From contig JASPKP010004926.1 of assembly GCA_030674155.1 (NCBI GenBank), positions 1 to 16,737 on the forward strand: 16,737 bases of DNA, given 5' to 3'. Shown one piece after another: positions 1 to 9,142 of the stretch (positions within the stretch are counted from its first letter, which is position 1; every line of letters begins with the position of its first letter). This DNA comes from Stramonita haemastoma. Its lineage: Eukaryota; Mollusca; Gastropoda; Neogastropoda; Muricidae. The position numbers were made by a program, and so were the translations under genes. The notes under the pieces were generated by a model. It did no database searches and was not told where the DNA came from. It was given only the letters and a program-made list of their open reading frames with translations.

Positions 1-137
1 AGGGAGAGAAACCAAAAGAGAGAGGGAAGAGGAAAACAGGGCAGACAGGAGAGAGAGAGAGAGGAGAGAAAAGAGGGAGAGAGAGAGAGAGAGGACAGAC
101 TACAGGGCAACAACAGACCCGGGCAACAGAAGGGCAG
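1..137. repeat. GA-rich polypurine low-complexity tract
   Basis: The first 110 bases are almost wholly purine, with short pure (GA)n blocks near positions 50-62 and 77-93, followed by a mixed CAG/CAA-rich tail. It is an interrupted dinucleotide microsatellite that probably continues beyond the left edge of the window. No gene is visible. Confidence 0.85.
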
Positions 138-358
138 ATATGTTTTAGGGTTAAAATATTAAAATAAATTTCATATATATAAATATATATAATTTTATAT
201 ATTATTTAAAAATTTATATTTCTAAAATTCTATAATATAAAAATTTTTATACATACTACATACATCATAAAAATTTCCCTATATATATATAATAATAATA
301 TAAATATATATATTATTTATTTCATAAATAAAAATATATATGTATATTTCATACCATT
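138..358. repeat. AT-rich low-complexity tract with TATA microsatellite
   Basis: This stretch is close to 90 percent A+T, with several (AT)n and (ATA)n blocks around 170-200 and 280-345. It separates the GA tract from the CA tract. It has no open frame of interest. TATA-like words are inevitable in such DNA and are not read as promoters. Confidence 0.8.
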
Positions 359-418
359 TATATAATGTCGGAAATTTTAAAATAAAATTTTAAAACCCCT
401 GCGGGCATTTTACATTTC

Positions 419-732
419 ACGCACGCACGCCAAACCTCGCCCACCCACACCGCACACAAACACACACCCCAGAGACACGCACACCCCAAAAAAACACTCG
501 CCACAAAAAAAACCGGAAAACACACACACCCCCACACACACACCACAACACACACACCGGGACGCACGCCGCACGCACCACGCAAAACAAAACCCCACAC
601 TTAACAACACACCACACACAACCCCACACCCCACACCCACATCAAAAAAACCCCCCCCCAAACCCCCAAACCCCCCCCCCCCACCACCAAAAACAACCCC
701 AAAACACACAACCCCACACACACACACACAAA
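419..732. repeat. Degenerate CA-rich array
   Basis: About 310 bases are built almost only of C and A on the plus strand, with pure (CA)n blocks at its right end and several C runs around 648-682. The minus-strand frames across it give Cys/Val/Gly-rich translations, which are what (GT)n reads as. They are not genes. Confidence 0.9.
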
Positions 733-824
733 AACCCCCCGGGGTCCCGGGAAAAAAAAAAGTTTTAAAAAATATGTTCGTCCGTTTTATCCATATAAAT
801 TTTCTTTGGGGTACCCCTTTTATG

Positions 825-1062
825 TAAAGTATGTATGGATGTATGTAAAAAGTTGTATTAAAAGTTAATTTTTATGTAAAGTATGTATGTAAAGTAATTT
901 TATGGGTTGGGAGTTGTTAAAAGATGTAATTTGGGATTTGTAAATTTTGTATGTATGAAAAGTATTTAAAAGTATGTATGATGAAAGTTGTATGTATGGG
1001 ATGTATTTTATGTTTTGTATGTATGTATGTAGTATGTAAATATGTAAAAGGGATTATGCCAA
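825..1062. repeat. Interrupted ATGT tetranucleotide array
   Basis: The unit GTAT/ATGT recurs throughout, for example around 829-848, 878-893 and 1016-1033, broken by A and T runs. A small plus-strand open frame through it encodes only repeated Met-Tyr-Val-Cys and is an artefact of the repeat. Confidence 0.85.
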
Positions 1063-1077
1063 AAATTAAAACTCTCC

Positions 1078-1190
1078 AAACTCTCTATCTCCTATTCCCC
1101 CTCTATCTCTTATTATCTAACTATCTATCTATCTATCTAAAATATCTTTTCCCCCCCTGCCCCCTCTGCCCCCTCGTCTCTCTGTCTAAA
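1078..1190. repeat. CTAT tetranucleotide array with CT-rich flank
   Basis: A pure (CTAT)n block occupies about 1121-1139, bordered by interrupted CTCT and CCCTCTG words. It belongs to the same microsatellite cluster as the ATGT arrays on either side. Confidence 0.85.
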
Positions 1191-1287
1191 CTACTTGGGG
1201 TAAATTATGTTTTGTAAGTTAAAAAATATGTAAAGTATGTATGGGATTTTATGTTATTGTATTTTTTGTAAAAGTATGTTTTGTATG

Positions 1288-1530
1288 TATATCTCTCTCT
1301 CTCTCTCTCTCTTTTCCCCCCTCTCCCCCCCTTTCCCCCTCTCCCCCCTCTCCCCTCTCTCTCTCCCCTCCCTCCCTTTTCTCTATCTTCCCATCTCTAT
1401 TTTTCTATCTATCTATCTATCTATTTCTAACTATCTATCTATCTTATCTATTTTATCTTTTCTATCTAAAAAATCCCCTACTCTCTCTCTTCTCCCTTCT
1501 CCTGTCCTCCCCTGTTTTTCTGTCCCATTC
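1288..1530. repeat. Compound CT / CTAT microsatellite
   Basis: A pure (TC)n block at about 1292-1312 leads into C-rich pyrimidine DNA and then a (CTAT)n block at about 1405-1424, with a second short one at 1431-1444. Plus-strand frames here translate to Ser/Leu/Pro repeats and are not genes. Confidence 0.9.
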
Positions 1531-1554
1531 TTGACAAGTAAACTTGTTTTGGGA

Positions 1555-1640
1555 CTCTGGAAATATAATTTTTTAATAAAATATAAAATATAATTTTTAA
1601 AAAATAAAATTTTTAATATATATAAATAATTTTTACATAC
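1555..1640. repeat. AT-rich tract
   Basis: Runs of A and T with short TATA blocks lie between two microsatellites. No gene or RNA signature is visible. Confidence 0.7.
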
Positions 1641-1755
1641 ATACACGTTTGTATTTTGTATGTATGGATGTATGTTTTTGTATGTAAAAGTATGAATGTT
1701 TGAAAAGTATGTATCTATTTTATTTTTTATCTGTCTGTCTGTCTGTCTGTCTGTC
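1641..1755. repeat. ATGT array followed by pure (CTGT)n
   Basis: Interrupted GTAT units at 1650-1715 are followed by six perfect CTGT units at 1731-1755. The CTGT block is among the purest arrays in the window, so it may be length-polymorphic. Confidence 0.9.
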
Positions 1756-1847
1756 GTGTGGGCGAGTTTTTGTCTGTGTGTCCCGTTAAAGTCAAATATG
1801 AATTCAATTACTTTGGGGCATACAAAAAACCTTTTATAAAATATTTT

Positions 1848-1983
1848 ATAAAAGAGAGAAGGTGAGAGGAGGAGAGAAAAAGAGAGAGAGAAAAAGGACA
1901 AAAAAAGAGATAAAGGGGGAGAGAGAGAGGAGGGGAAAAAGAGGGGAGAGAGAGGGGAGAGAGGGGAAAAAAGAGACGGGGAG
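1848..1983. repeat. GA-rich polypurine tract
   Basis: About 135 bases are nearly all purine, with many GAGAGA and GGGGA words. It is the reverse complement in composition of the CT tract at 1288-1530, so the two could pair as an imperfect inverted repeat. A 215-codon minus-strand frame crosses this tract and the neighbouring arrays, and its translation is repeat-derived. Confidence 0.85.
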
Positions 1984-2101
1984 CGTTTAGTACAAAAAGC
2001 GGGGTTGGGTTTTTTTAAAACTGTTTGATTTATTGCCTTTTTAAACAAGCAAGGCAAATGGGCAAACCATGGACTCAATTATCCAAACCACATACCACAA
2101 C

Positions 2102-2116
2102 TTTTTTTTTTTTTTT
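2102..2116. repeat. Poly-T run (15 bases)
   Basis: An uninterrupted run of 15 T. It could be the reverse complement of the poly-A tail of a minus-strand retroelement, but the adjacent sequence gives no recognisable element. Confidence 0.6.
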
Positions 2117-2353
2117 CTGGACAACTTTCCGAAAAATATATTAACGAATAGTTTCATTCATAAATCGCAAATTTTATTATTTCGTCATTTAAAGTACGCA
2201 AATTTTTTTCCAAATTTGGTTTTCGAAGGTAAAAAATTAAAAAAGGGGTGTGTTGGAAATTTTAAAAGTCAGGGAAAGGTGAAATTTTAAAGGGGCCCTT
2301 CCAAAGGGTGCTTTTCTTTTTAAAAATTTTTTTTACTTTTTCTTGTTTTTTCC

Positions 2354-2370
2354 TTTTTTTTTTTTTTTTT
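2354..2370. repeat. Poly-T run (17 bases)
   Basis: An uninterrupted run of 17 T inside a T-rich region that begins near 2320. The surrounding 2117-2500 holds only AT-biased, homopolymer-rich DNA in which I see no gene. Confidence 0.6.
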
Positions 2371-2499
2371 GCGCGCTTTTGTTTTGAAAATTTTTTTAAA
2401 TTTTGGTCCAAAGGGGGAAAAAAATTATGGGTTGGGGGTTAAATATTTTGTTTAAACTCTTTTATGCGTGGGGTTTTCTGTCTCGTGAAATTTTTGTGG

Positions 2500-2840
2500 A
2501 CAGCCCAAACTCGAGGCCAGGACCTCGCTTTCCCCCAAAAAAAAAAAAGTAAGCACCACCCAAAAATGCCCTTTCCAAGTGGAAAAGGGTAACCCCTTTT
2601 TCGCCCCCTTGGCTTTTAGTACAAATCCCCCCGTTCAACCCCCGCTGTAAAATGGGTAAATGCCCCCCCTTTAAAGGGGCAGGAAAAGGGTTAAAACAGC
2701 GAGGGGAAGAGATGGGCGCCTCCCTCAACATGCTGGCCCCTAAGAACTTAAAAGGGCATGACGCCCCGCTCTTAAAGTCCACATAGGTTAAGGGGGGCAC
2801 CCTTTTGCCCCCTTACCCTTTTTCCCCTTTAAACAAAGGG
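2500..2840 (+). repeat. Dispersed repeat, copy A (SINE-like candidate)
   Basis: This segment aligns colinearly and in the same orientation with 12955-13275. Shared landmarks are CCTTGGCTT (2608 here, 13058 there), the core GCGAGGG...GATGGGC...CCCTCAA beginning near 2688 (13133 there), a GATGCCC/GACGCCC word, and TAGGTT at 2784 (13237 there). Distances between landmarks agree within a few bases: about 84 versus 79, then 17 versus 17. This supports a family of roughly 250-340 base interspersed elements. The left part may be a decayed tRNA-like head, but that is weak. A 112-codon minus-strand frame over this copy is not conserved in the other copy and is taken as chance. The strand given is the orientation shared with copy B. 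Confidence 0.6.
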
Positions 2841-3095
2841 AAAATATAAGGATAAAATATTAAAATTTATAACCCCCCTTTTTTTCCTTTAGTCCCCTTT
2901 AAATCATTCAGCAACTGCCAAATTTACCACCCTAACAAAAAAAAATAAAACATGCACCCCCAAAAAATAAACCCGGTAAAATGCACGGAAAAAACTGGGG
3001 CTTTTCAATTTAAATTCCAAAGGGAAACAGATAAAACAGACGACATAATTCACCTCATAAAAAAAAAGACGCAGGAAAACACACACAGCCCAGAA
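2841..3095. other. Unassigned AT-rich sequence
   Basis: This stretch is AT-biased and rich in A and T runs, with moderate complexity around 2900-3060. A 60-codon minus-strand frame covers part of it, but it has no recognisable motif and no splice-site support. I see nothing else. Confidence 0.4.
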
Positions 3096-3099
3096 ATTT

Positions 3100-3572
3100 A
3101 AAAAATAATAAAAAAAATAAAAAATATAATAATAAAAAATAATAAAAAAAAATAATAGTAATAGTAATAATTTGTAATAGTAATAAAAATTTTTAAAAAT
3201 AATAATTAAAAATAATTTAAAAATAAAAATAATAATAATAATAATAATTAAAAATAATTAATAATAAAAAAACAATAATAATAATAAAAAGTGATATGAT
3301 AACCCAAAAACAACCCAAAACCCCCGATAATAATAATAATAATAAAAAATAATAATAAAAAATAAATAAAAAATAATAAAAATAATAATTAAAAAAATAA
3401 CAATAATAATAAAATTAATTAAAAAATAAATGATGATGGTGGGGTTTATGGGTGGGTTATGATAATGAAATATTTTAAAAACAATAAAATAAATAAAAAT
3501 AAAAAAAAATAATAATAAAAAAATAATAAAAAATAATAATAACAACAAAAAAACAACCAACACCAAACAACC
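3100..3572. repeat. AAT / AAAAT low-complexity array
   Basis: About 470 bases are nearly all A and T, dominated by AATAAT and AAAAT units on the plus strand, with only short interruptions at 3300-3325 and 3430-3470. Minus-strand frames across it are runs of Phe, Tyr, Ile and Leu and are not genes. Confidence 0.9.
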
Positions 3573-3589
3573 AAAAAAAACAATAATTT

Positions 3590-3770
3590 ATAATGATAAG
3601 ATGATGAAGATCGATGATAAAAAAATACTACTAAATCACTTACCACTACTACTAAAATACTAAAAAACTAACTTTCCACTACTACTAACCCACTGATGTG
3701 TTGATGATTTAAAAAAAAGATGATGAATTTGGAAAGATGATGTTTTGGGTGATGATTTTATGAAGATTTT
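3590..3770. repeat. Interrupted GAT and ACT trinucleotide patch
   Basis: GATGAT units at about 3593-3620 and 3718-3765 flank an ACT/TAC patch at 3627-3690. It is a shorter and more degraded relative of the large GAT array at 14277-14880. Confidence 0.75.
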
Positions 3771-3914
3771 GATTTTTCAAATTTTTAATGAAACTTGCAA
3801 AAACGAAAAAATCAAAAACGCTTTGCATTTAAATTAGTCACCACATTTCAAAACCCTTCCCCAAAAAAGAATTAAATGAAAAAAAACCATGATTTTATTT
3901 GTGAACGGTCAATG

Positions 3915-4020
3915 AATGAAAAAAAAAAAATAAATATATAAATGATTTTTAAAGAAATAAAGAAAGAAATAAAAAAATAAAAAATAACTAAATAGGTAAA
4001 ATAAAAATTTTTAAAAAATA
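3915..4020. repeat. A-rich tract
   Basis: A runs are mixed with TAAAT, AAAGAAAT and ATAAAAA words. It leads directly into the CA-rich array, and no gene is visible. Confidence 0.7.
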
Positions 4021-4215
4021 ACACCCCCCAAAAGAAAACTTCCCCACGCACAAACACCACGCCCCGAAACCCCACACCCCCACACCCCAAAACACAAACA
4101 CACACACACACCCACACACACAAAACACACACACCACACACCCCCACACCCCCACGCACAAAACACCACACAACCCCACAAAAACACCCCAACACACCAA
4201 AACACACAAAACAGA
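4021..4215. repeat. Degenerate CA-rich array
   Basis: Nearly 200 bases are composed of C and A with scattered G, including (CA)n blocks at about 4096-4135. It is very like the array at 419-732. The overlapping minus-strand frames are (GT)n translations and are not genes. Confidence 0.9.
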
Positions 4216-4687
4216 CTACACCCTTTTGGGCAAGGTGAGGAGATTAAATTCGGCTGTTTTACGGCAAAAGGGCCCCGAAACGATAATAGATTAAACTTTA
4301 GGGGAAAACCTTAGGTGGAAAAAAAAATATGTCTTGTTTTAGGCTGGGTTGAAAAAGTGGCCAAAAAGTTGGGTTTTTGGGGCAAGTGAAGAGAAAAGGG
4401 GGGCCCTTCCAAAATCGAAAGGGGAACCCGAAATGGAGAAAGAGTGACGACCAAACGGTGAACTGGCTGTATTTTAAATTTTCGGTTTCCTTCTTTAACG
4501 ACTTTTATAATGGTTTTCTGCTCTTTTGAATAGAAAAGCTGCTTATCAGTTTTTTCCTTTTCTTTTTTCTTTTCTTTTTTTTTGGGAACCTAACCTGAAA
4601 TTTCAAAAAAAGAAAAACAAGATTTACTTTATTTGGCCCCAAAAAAAAAGTTTTTGCGGAAAAAAAAATCCCAAACCCAAAAGCAAA
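4216..4687. other. Unassigned sequence
   Basis: This is mixed-complexity DNA with frequent A and G runs. The part around 4230-4450 is less repetitive than its flanks, but it has no open frame of note and no splice-site pair. A GGGCCCTTCCAAA word here recurs near 2293 and, truncated, near 5383. I see no gene. Confidence 0.4.
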
Positions 4688-4732
4688 TTAAAAAAATAAA
4701 ATAAAATAAAGAAAAAAAAAAAAAAAAAAAAA
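4688..4732. repeat. (AAAAT)n followed by poly-A
   Basis: AAAAT/AAAT units run into about 21 consecutive A. This is the form of a retroelement tail on the plus strand, but no element body could be identified upstream. Confidence 0.65.
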
Positions 4733-6359
4733 CCCCAATACTTTCCCTTAATTTAACCCCCAAAAAAATTTTCAGACCAAAAAATTTGGGGGCCGTTTAA
4801 ATTAAATTTTCAAATAAAAGGGGGATAATCCCCCTCAGAAAAAGGGAAAACCCCTGTCAACCTTTCTGTCTTTAGGCAAAAATTTTCCTTTTAAATGAAA
4901 CAGATAATTTCCCTTCATTTAAAAACTCCCAAGTCCCCCAGGTTTGTTTTAATATAAAAAAATTAAATAATTTTTTTTTATATATATTATTATATTATAT
5001 TTTTTTTTTTAAATCATTATTATTATTTTTTTATTTTATTTTTTTTCTCAAAAAAGTCCAAAGGGTTAAAAAAAAAAGGGTTTATAGTAAAATTTTGTTT
5101 GCCCTTTTTTTTGGGTAACCCACCCTTTCAAACTATAATTTTCCCCCTTTCATTAAAATTGTCCAAAATTTAAACTAAAATTTTTCCCCCCCCCCCCCGC
5201 CCTTCCTAAAACCAAATTTTAAAAAAAATCCCGTTATTCACTTTAAGGGGTTTTGGTACTTTAACTATTTATTGTGGTTTTTATTTTTAATTTTTTTTTG
5301 GGTGCAATGAATATTTTTCCCCTTCATTTAAAACCGTGCCATTGCATTTTTTTGCACAAATATTTCCCTAGCCAAAAAGGGGGCCCTTCAAGTTTGGGTT
5401 AAACCATTCCCCTGAAAAAAAAAAAAAGGATCAAACCCTTTTTTTTAAAATCTTTCCTTGGGGCTTTTGGGTTTTGGGTTTCTTGGAAAAAACCAGTAAA
5501 ACTGGGGACAGGCATGTCTTTTTTGAAAATGAGGCCCACTGCCAAAAATTTTAATTTCAAAAAACCCCTTAAAAGCGTGTTTTGCCGGTTTTTCTACAAA
5601 AAAAACCCGTTCCAAAAAACCCGCTGTTTTTTAAATTTTAAAAATTTTTCAAAATATTTCAGGAAAAATTACAGACAAAAAAAGAGCCAAAGTGTTTTTT
5701 TTTTGATTTTTTTCGTTTTTTTTTAACAAGCCAAACAAGTTTCGTTTTAAAAAGGACCAAATTTAAAACCCCCTCCCTGTTTTAGGGGTTCCTTTAATAA
5801 ATCCCGCCACTCACATTTCCCATCATGGGTTTCAACCCCAAATCATTCTATCTCTTGGGGCAAAAAAAGGGGGGCAAAATATTTTGGGGGGGAAAAAAAA
5901 AAGTTGTTCACCCTGATGTGGGTAATTCCGGGCACAACGTTTTTTGGAGCTTTAAATTAAAATAAACAACAAAATTGTCCCTTTAAAAACTGAATGATAA
6001 TTGGGTTTTTAATAAAAGTATAAATTCAACAACTTTTATTGGTTTATTTTTAAATCCAAGTCTCCTGGAAATTTTTCCTCAAAAGCCTTTAATTTTTTTT
6101 AAATTGGGTTTTTTGGGTTTTTCCCGTCCCAAAAATTTTGCAAACCCCCAAACCTCTTTCTGCTTTTTGCTTTAATTCCCCGCGGTTTTGTTGAACCCAA
6201 ATTAAAACATGTCGTCCCCGTGACCCCGGGTATTTTTTTTAATTTTTTTTGGCTTTTGTGGGTTTGCCCAAAAAAGTTAATAGTTGTTTAATTCCCCCTG
6301 CAGTGTTAAACTGTTTTTATCAAGGCTTTTTACTTTTGGTTTTCTTTTGGGATTGTTTT
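4733..6359. other. Unassigned AT-biased, homopolymer-rich stretch
   Basis: This 1.6 kb has nothing I can name. It contains an AT/TTA-rich block at about 4965-5045 and many runs of 5-10 identical bases. The only notable open frame, 70 codons at 5514-5726 on the plus strand, is made of Phe, Lys and Asn from A and T runs. A GGGTTTCAACCCC word at 5826 resembles a pol III B box but has no partner. Confidence 0.5.
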
Positions 6360-6612
6360 TTTTCTTTTTTGGGTGCCCTCGTCTTCCCGTGACGTCTTTC
6401 CCCTCCTGCTTCCCCGGGTAACGCCCCTCCCTTTTCAATTCTCCCCGCCCCCAGAATACCCATCCCCCAAAACGTTGTGCCTCATCTCCCGGCTTCGGGG
6501 TTTTTCCAAAGGGAGGTCATCAACATTTTAGTCGCCATTTGGGCCCCCCAGCCAAGGGGACCCTGCCCTTGCTCCTGGGTCACTTTTTATGGTGGTTTAG
6601 TGGTTCCTGTTC
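6360..6612. other. GC-richer, higher-complexity block, possibly old coding or repeat DNA
   Basis: Composition changes here to C-rich, less repetitive sequence. Short readable stretches exist on both strands, but none is long or bounded by convincing splice sites. The word GGGGACCCTGCCCT at about 6557 also occurs in repeat copy B at about 13103, which might mark a fragment of the same repeat. The function is unknown. Confidence 0.3.
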
Positions 6613-6683
6613 TGAACTAAAATACAAAAGGAAATCCACCTTTCCTAAAACCCCCCAAAATAACGACAGTAAAAATTAAATCA

Positions 6684-6902
6684 GTGTGGGAGCCAAAACT
6701 GAGTGAGTCCCCCCCACCCAGGTGGCGCCACCAAAAACGAAACCCCCCAAAGCTGTCTCCCCACGAACCTCCCAACCCAAAGGCTTTGACCCAAAAACCC
6801 CCCACAGGCCAACCCGAAAACGTATGGGGAAAACCCGAAATCCCGAGGTTTACCCTTGGGGACCAGAGCAACGGGGCCCACCGAATCCGAGGCCCCATTT
6901 AA
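6684..6902 (+). CDS. Small open frame, hypothetical, Pro-rich
   Basis: A 72-codon ATG frame with a stop lies in a block that is GC-richer than its surroundings. The product would be rich in Pro, Lys and Arg and has no motif I recognise. A second plus-strand frame (6722-6958) and two minus-strand frames are also open over the same bases, so the open reading may reflect composition rather than selection. No splice signal, promoter or poly-A site decides the strand. It may be an exon fragment damaged by homopolymer errors, or chance. Confidence 0.15.
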   Translation: MWEPKLSESPPPRWRHQKRNPPKLSPHEPPNPKALTQKPPTGQPENVWGKPEIPRFTLGDQSNGAHRIRGPI

Positions 6903-7103
6903 AAAAAAATTTTTTCTGGGGTGATATTAGGGTCAACGGTATTTGGGGTGATGTTTAAAGATGCTGTGTGGAAGTTTTCAAACCGCCTTTTTAAACCCAA
7001 TTGGCAAAAGGGATCTAAAATTCTACATTTTCTATCATAAAACATCCGGGGGGGTTTTAAACCCGGGCCGAGAGAGACAACACCTGCAAATGTTTTTTTC
7101 CAG

Positions 7104-7300
7104 GTAATTTGAGCAACACTCTCCAAAAAATTGATCCATCAAAGGGGGATTTAAGCTCGACTGGGGTGGTCCCAATCCTCCCTCACGGGGCCCCCCCAAC
7201 GCTCAATTGGGGGGAGCCGGGCCGGGTCCGAAAAATCCCCGACTTTTTAAAGGGAAATTTGAAACCCCCGACCTTCTACCCCCAAATCCAAGGCCCCTAA
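7104..7300 (+). CDS. Candidate 3' or terminal exon, unknown product
   Basis: A good acceptor, a T-rich tract ending in CAG at 7101-7103, is followed by a frame open for 64 codons to a TAA at 7298-7300. With two bases carried from a preceding exon, the frame begins Asn-Leu-Ser-Asn-Thr-Leu-Gln. The translation is varied and not repeat-like, with Asp-Pro-Ser-Lys-Gly-Asp and Leu-Asn-Trp-Gly-Glu-Pro stretches and mixed charged residues. I do not recognise a family. No upstream exon in a compatible phase could be identified, and G and C runs inside may hide indels. It could equally be a chance frame behind a chance acceptor. Confidence 0.28.
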
Positions 7301-8100
7301 CCGTTTGGGCCCTGGCGGGTGGTTTGGTGTCCTTTGTTTTTCAGAAGGGGAGAGTAGGCAAATTTTTACTATATTTGGGTTTGTAGTTTTCTTTCTATGG
7401 GTTGGGGTTCCCCCAGTCCCATCGAAAATTGAAATTTTTTCATTAAAACTGCCTTGCTTTTTTAAAATTTTCTTTTCCCAAGGAGCTAAACGTATTTATC
7501 ACACAATGGGTGTGGTTGCTTCCTATGTCTGTTCCTAGGAATGCTTTGGTCTTTGCAAAATTAAAACTTGATTAATTAAAGGGGTTTTTTTGACAAGTAC
7601 AAAAGATCCCCAATATAAATTTTTGGGTTTAAAGATTAAACCCCCCCTTGGGCGGGTCCCCCTTGCCCAAAACCTCAAAAGTTGGTTTTGTGTGGCCCAA
7701 AATTTTTATGCACCCCCCTTCGGGTTGTTAAAGATTTGGAAAATTCTAGAGGACAGAAGCCCCCCTTTTCATTTGGTCTAAAGGGTTCAAAAATTTCCCA
7801 CAAAATCCCCCCTCCCTATTCCAAAAACCCCCTTTTACTATTATTTTTGCATATCAGTCTCCTGAAAAAAAATTTTATGTCTTTCTTTTAAAACTTAGGG
7901 CCCTATAAACTTCTTTGCGTTGTTTTTAAAAGAAGTCTTCAAACGCCCCTGGGCCTCGGGGGTTTTTGTTAAAGGGAAAAAAGCTTTATTGAATGGTAAA
8001 TGTTAAAAGGTCCCAACCCTCAACAGATGGTGATGATTTCGCCCAGGGGACTGATGATGTTTAAATTTTCTTTGGGCATGATATGATAAATCAAGGGTAA
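7301..8100. other. Unassigned sequence
   Basis: This is AT-biased DNA with many homopolymer runs. Several plus-strand frames of 60-77 codons occur (7305-7538, 7590-7781, 7682-7891), but they overlap in different frames, show no motif and lack splice support. I see no gene. Confidence 0.4.
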
Positions 8101-8144
8101 TGGGGCTGATGAAAATTGCTGTGATTGGAAGGGGCTTTTTGCTT

Positions 8145-8235
8145 TGGGGGGGACATTTGGACGGGGGGGTTTGGGGAACAGGGGGGGGGGAAAGGGGGGG
8201 GGATGGGGGGAATGAAACCCCTTTGGGGGGGGGAA
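8145..8235 (+). other. G-run cluster, potential G-quadruplex
   Basis: At least seven runs of four or more G occur within about 90 bases, several of them 7-10 G long, separated by short loops. Such clusters can fold into G-quadruplexes and are also a classic place for sequencing error. The Gly-rich open frames through it (8100-8387 and 8125-8325) are composition artefacts. Confidence 0.6.
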
Positions 8236-8626
8236 TTTTTTTTTACAGGGGCTTTTGTAGAGGGAAAATTTGGAACCCAAATGGCCCATTTTTTGTTTTT
8301 TCACTCCCCATTTGCACTGATGTAGAGTTTGGGGGCCTTCATGGGTGCTCCTCTTGCTTTAATTTTCAGAAAAAGGTTTCATACTAAAAGGACATCTTTC
8401 ACGATTTTTTTGAAGAATTTTACATATTTGACATTATTTAAATAATAGAGACTTCTTCTTAAATTTTTTGGGAAAAAATTTAAAAACACCCCTTCCCCTG
8501 GTTTAAATCGAAAAAGACATAATAATTTAAAAGGGTTTTGTGGAGAAAGCACATTAAATTTTCTCCGACATGATTTAAAAATGAAAAGGGCATTTAAATT
8601 TTATCTTTACACACAAATCACCTCTA

Positions 8627-8767
8627 AGTGTAAAACAAAACTCGGATTGCCTTTTTGGCCTCAAATGTACACTTGCTGTCACATTCCCGCATCAGTTGCC
8701 CGCATTCAGTCACCCGGGACGATGTTTGCAAGGCCTGTCCCCGTTTTCCGGGCACTGGATCTACACC
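8627..8767 (-). other. Short high-complexity block, open on both strands
   Basis: Between AT-rich flanks lies a block with balanced composition and few homopolymers. The minus strand is open for 47 codons between a TAA and a TAG, giving a varied peptide with Cys, Glu and Lys (for example ThrGluCysGlyGlnLeu). The plus strand is also open over the same block, within a 65-codon ATG frame at 8581-8778. No splice sites decide the strand. It may be part of an exon or a unique intergenic island. Product unknown. Confidence 0.2.
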
Positions 8768-8778
8768 TTAAAATTTAG

Positions 8779-9142
8779 TTTCCCCAGGGTTTGTAAAAAA
8801 CCATCCATCACTATTTAGTTTTATTTTTCCAAATTCGGAAATTTGCAGGTGTTGTTTTTTTTTTTTTTTGAAAGGATGACATGACCTTTATGGATTGAGC
8901 GGGTTTTTTTAAAAATCCCTGAAAGGGCAATTTAAGGGGGTGAATCCAAATTTGTCAAATGTTTTTTTTTGGGTTGGTTTTTTTTGGGGTTTTTTTTTTT
9001 CTTGGGGGAAAGAGGGTTTTAGAGTTTTGGGGGAAACCTTTAAAATGAAATTTCTCAGGGTTTTCCTAAACCTTTAAATTCCTTTTTTGCTTCTAAACCA
9101 TGAGCACAGAATTAAAGCGCGTTTTTGCAAATTAAACCCCCG
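8779..9142. other. Unassigned T-rich sequence
   Basis: The stretch is T- and G-run rich, with a poly-T run near 8858-8869 and other T runs near 8961-9000. No open frame or RNA feature is recognisable. Confidence 0.4.

Noticed and set aside
358..727. Minus-strand Cys/Val/Gly-rich frames resembling cysteine-rich peptides
   Set aside because: They are translations of the (GT)n strand in different frames. Regular Cys spacing follows from the dinucleotide repeat.
1431..2078. 215-codon minus-strand frame
   Set aside because: It runs through CTAT, AT, ATGT, CTGT and GA arrays, and its translation changes character with each repeat.
2462..2800. 112-codon minus-strand frame over repeat copy A
   Set aside because: The homologous copy B does not keep the frame, so it is not a conserved product of the repeat.
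3258..3646. Minus-strand Phe/Tyr/Ile/Leu-rich frames resembling membrane proteins
   Set aside because: They come from the AAT array, and hydrophobicity is a by-product of T-rich codons.
5826..5838. GGGTTTCAACCCC as a pol III B box
   Set aside because: No A-box-like word at a proper distance upstream and no cloverleaf pairing could be found.
8109..8130. MetLysIleAlaValIleGly at the start of a plus-strand frame, like a Rossmann or formyltransferase N-terminus
   Set aside because: Only seven residues fit. The rest is Gly-rich translation of G runs, with no continuation of the fold, so I take it as chance.
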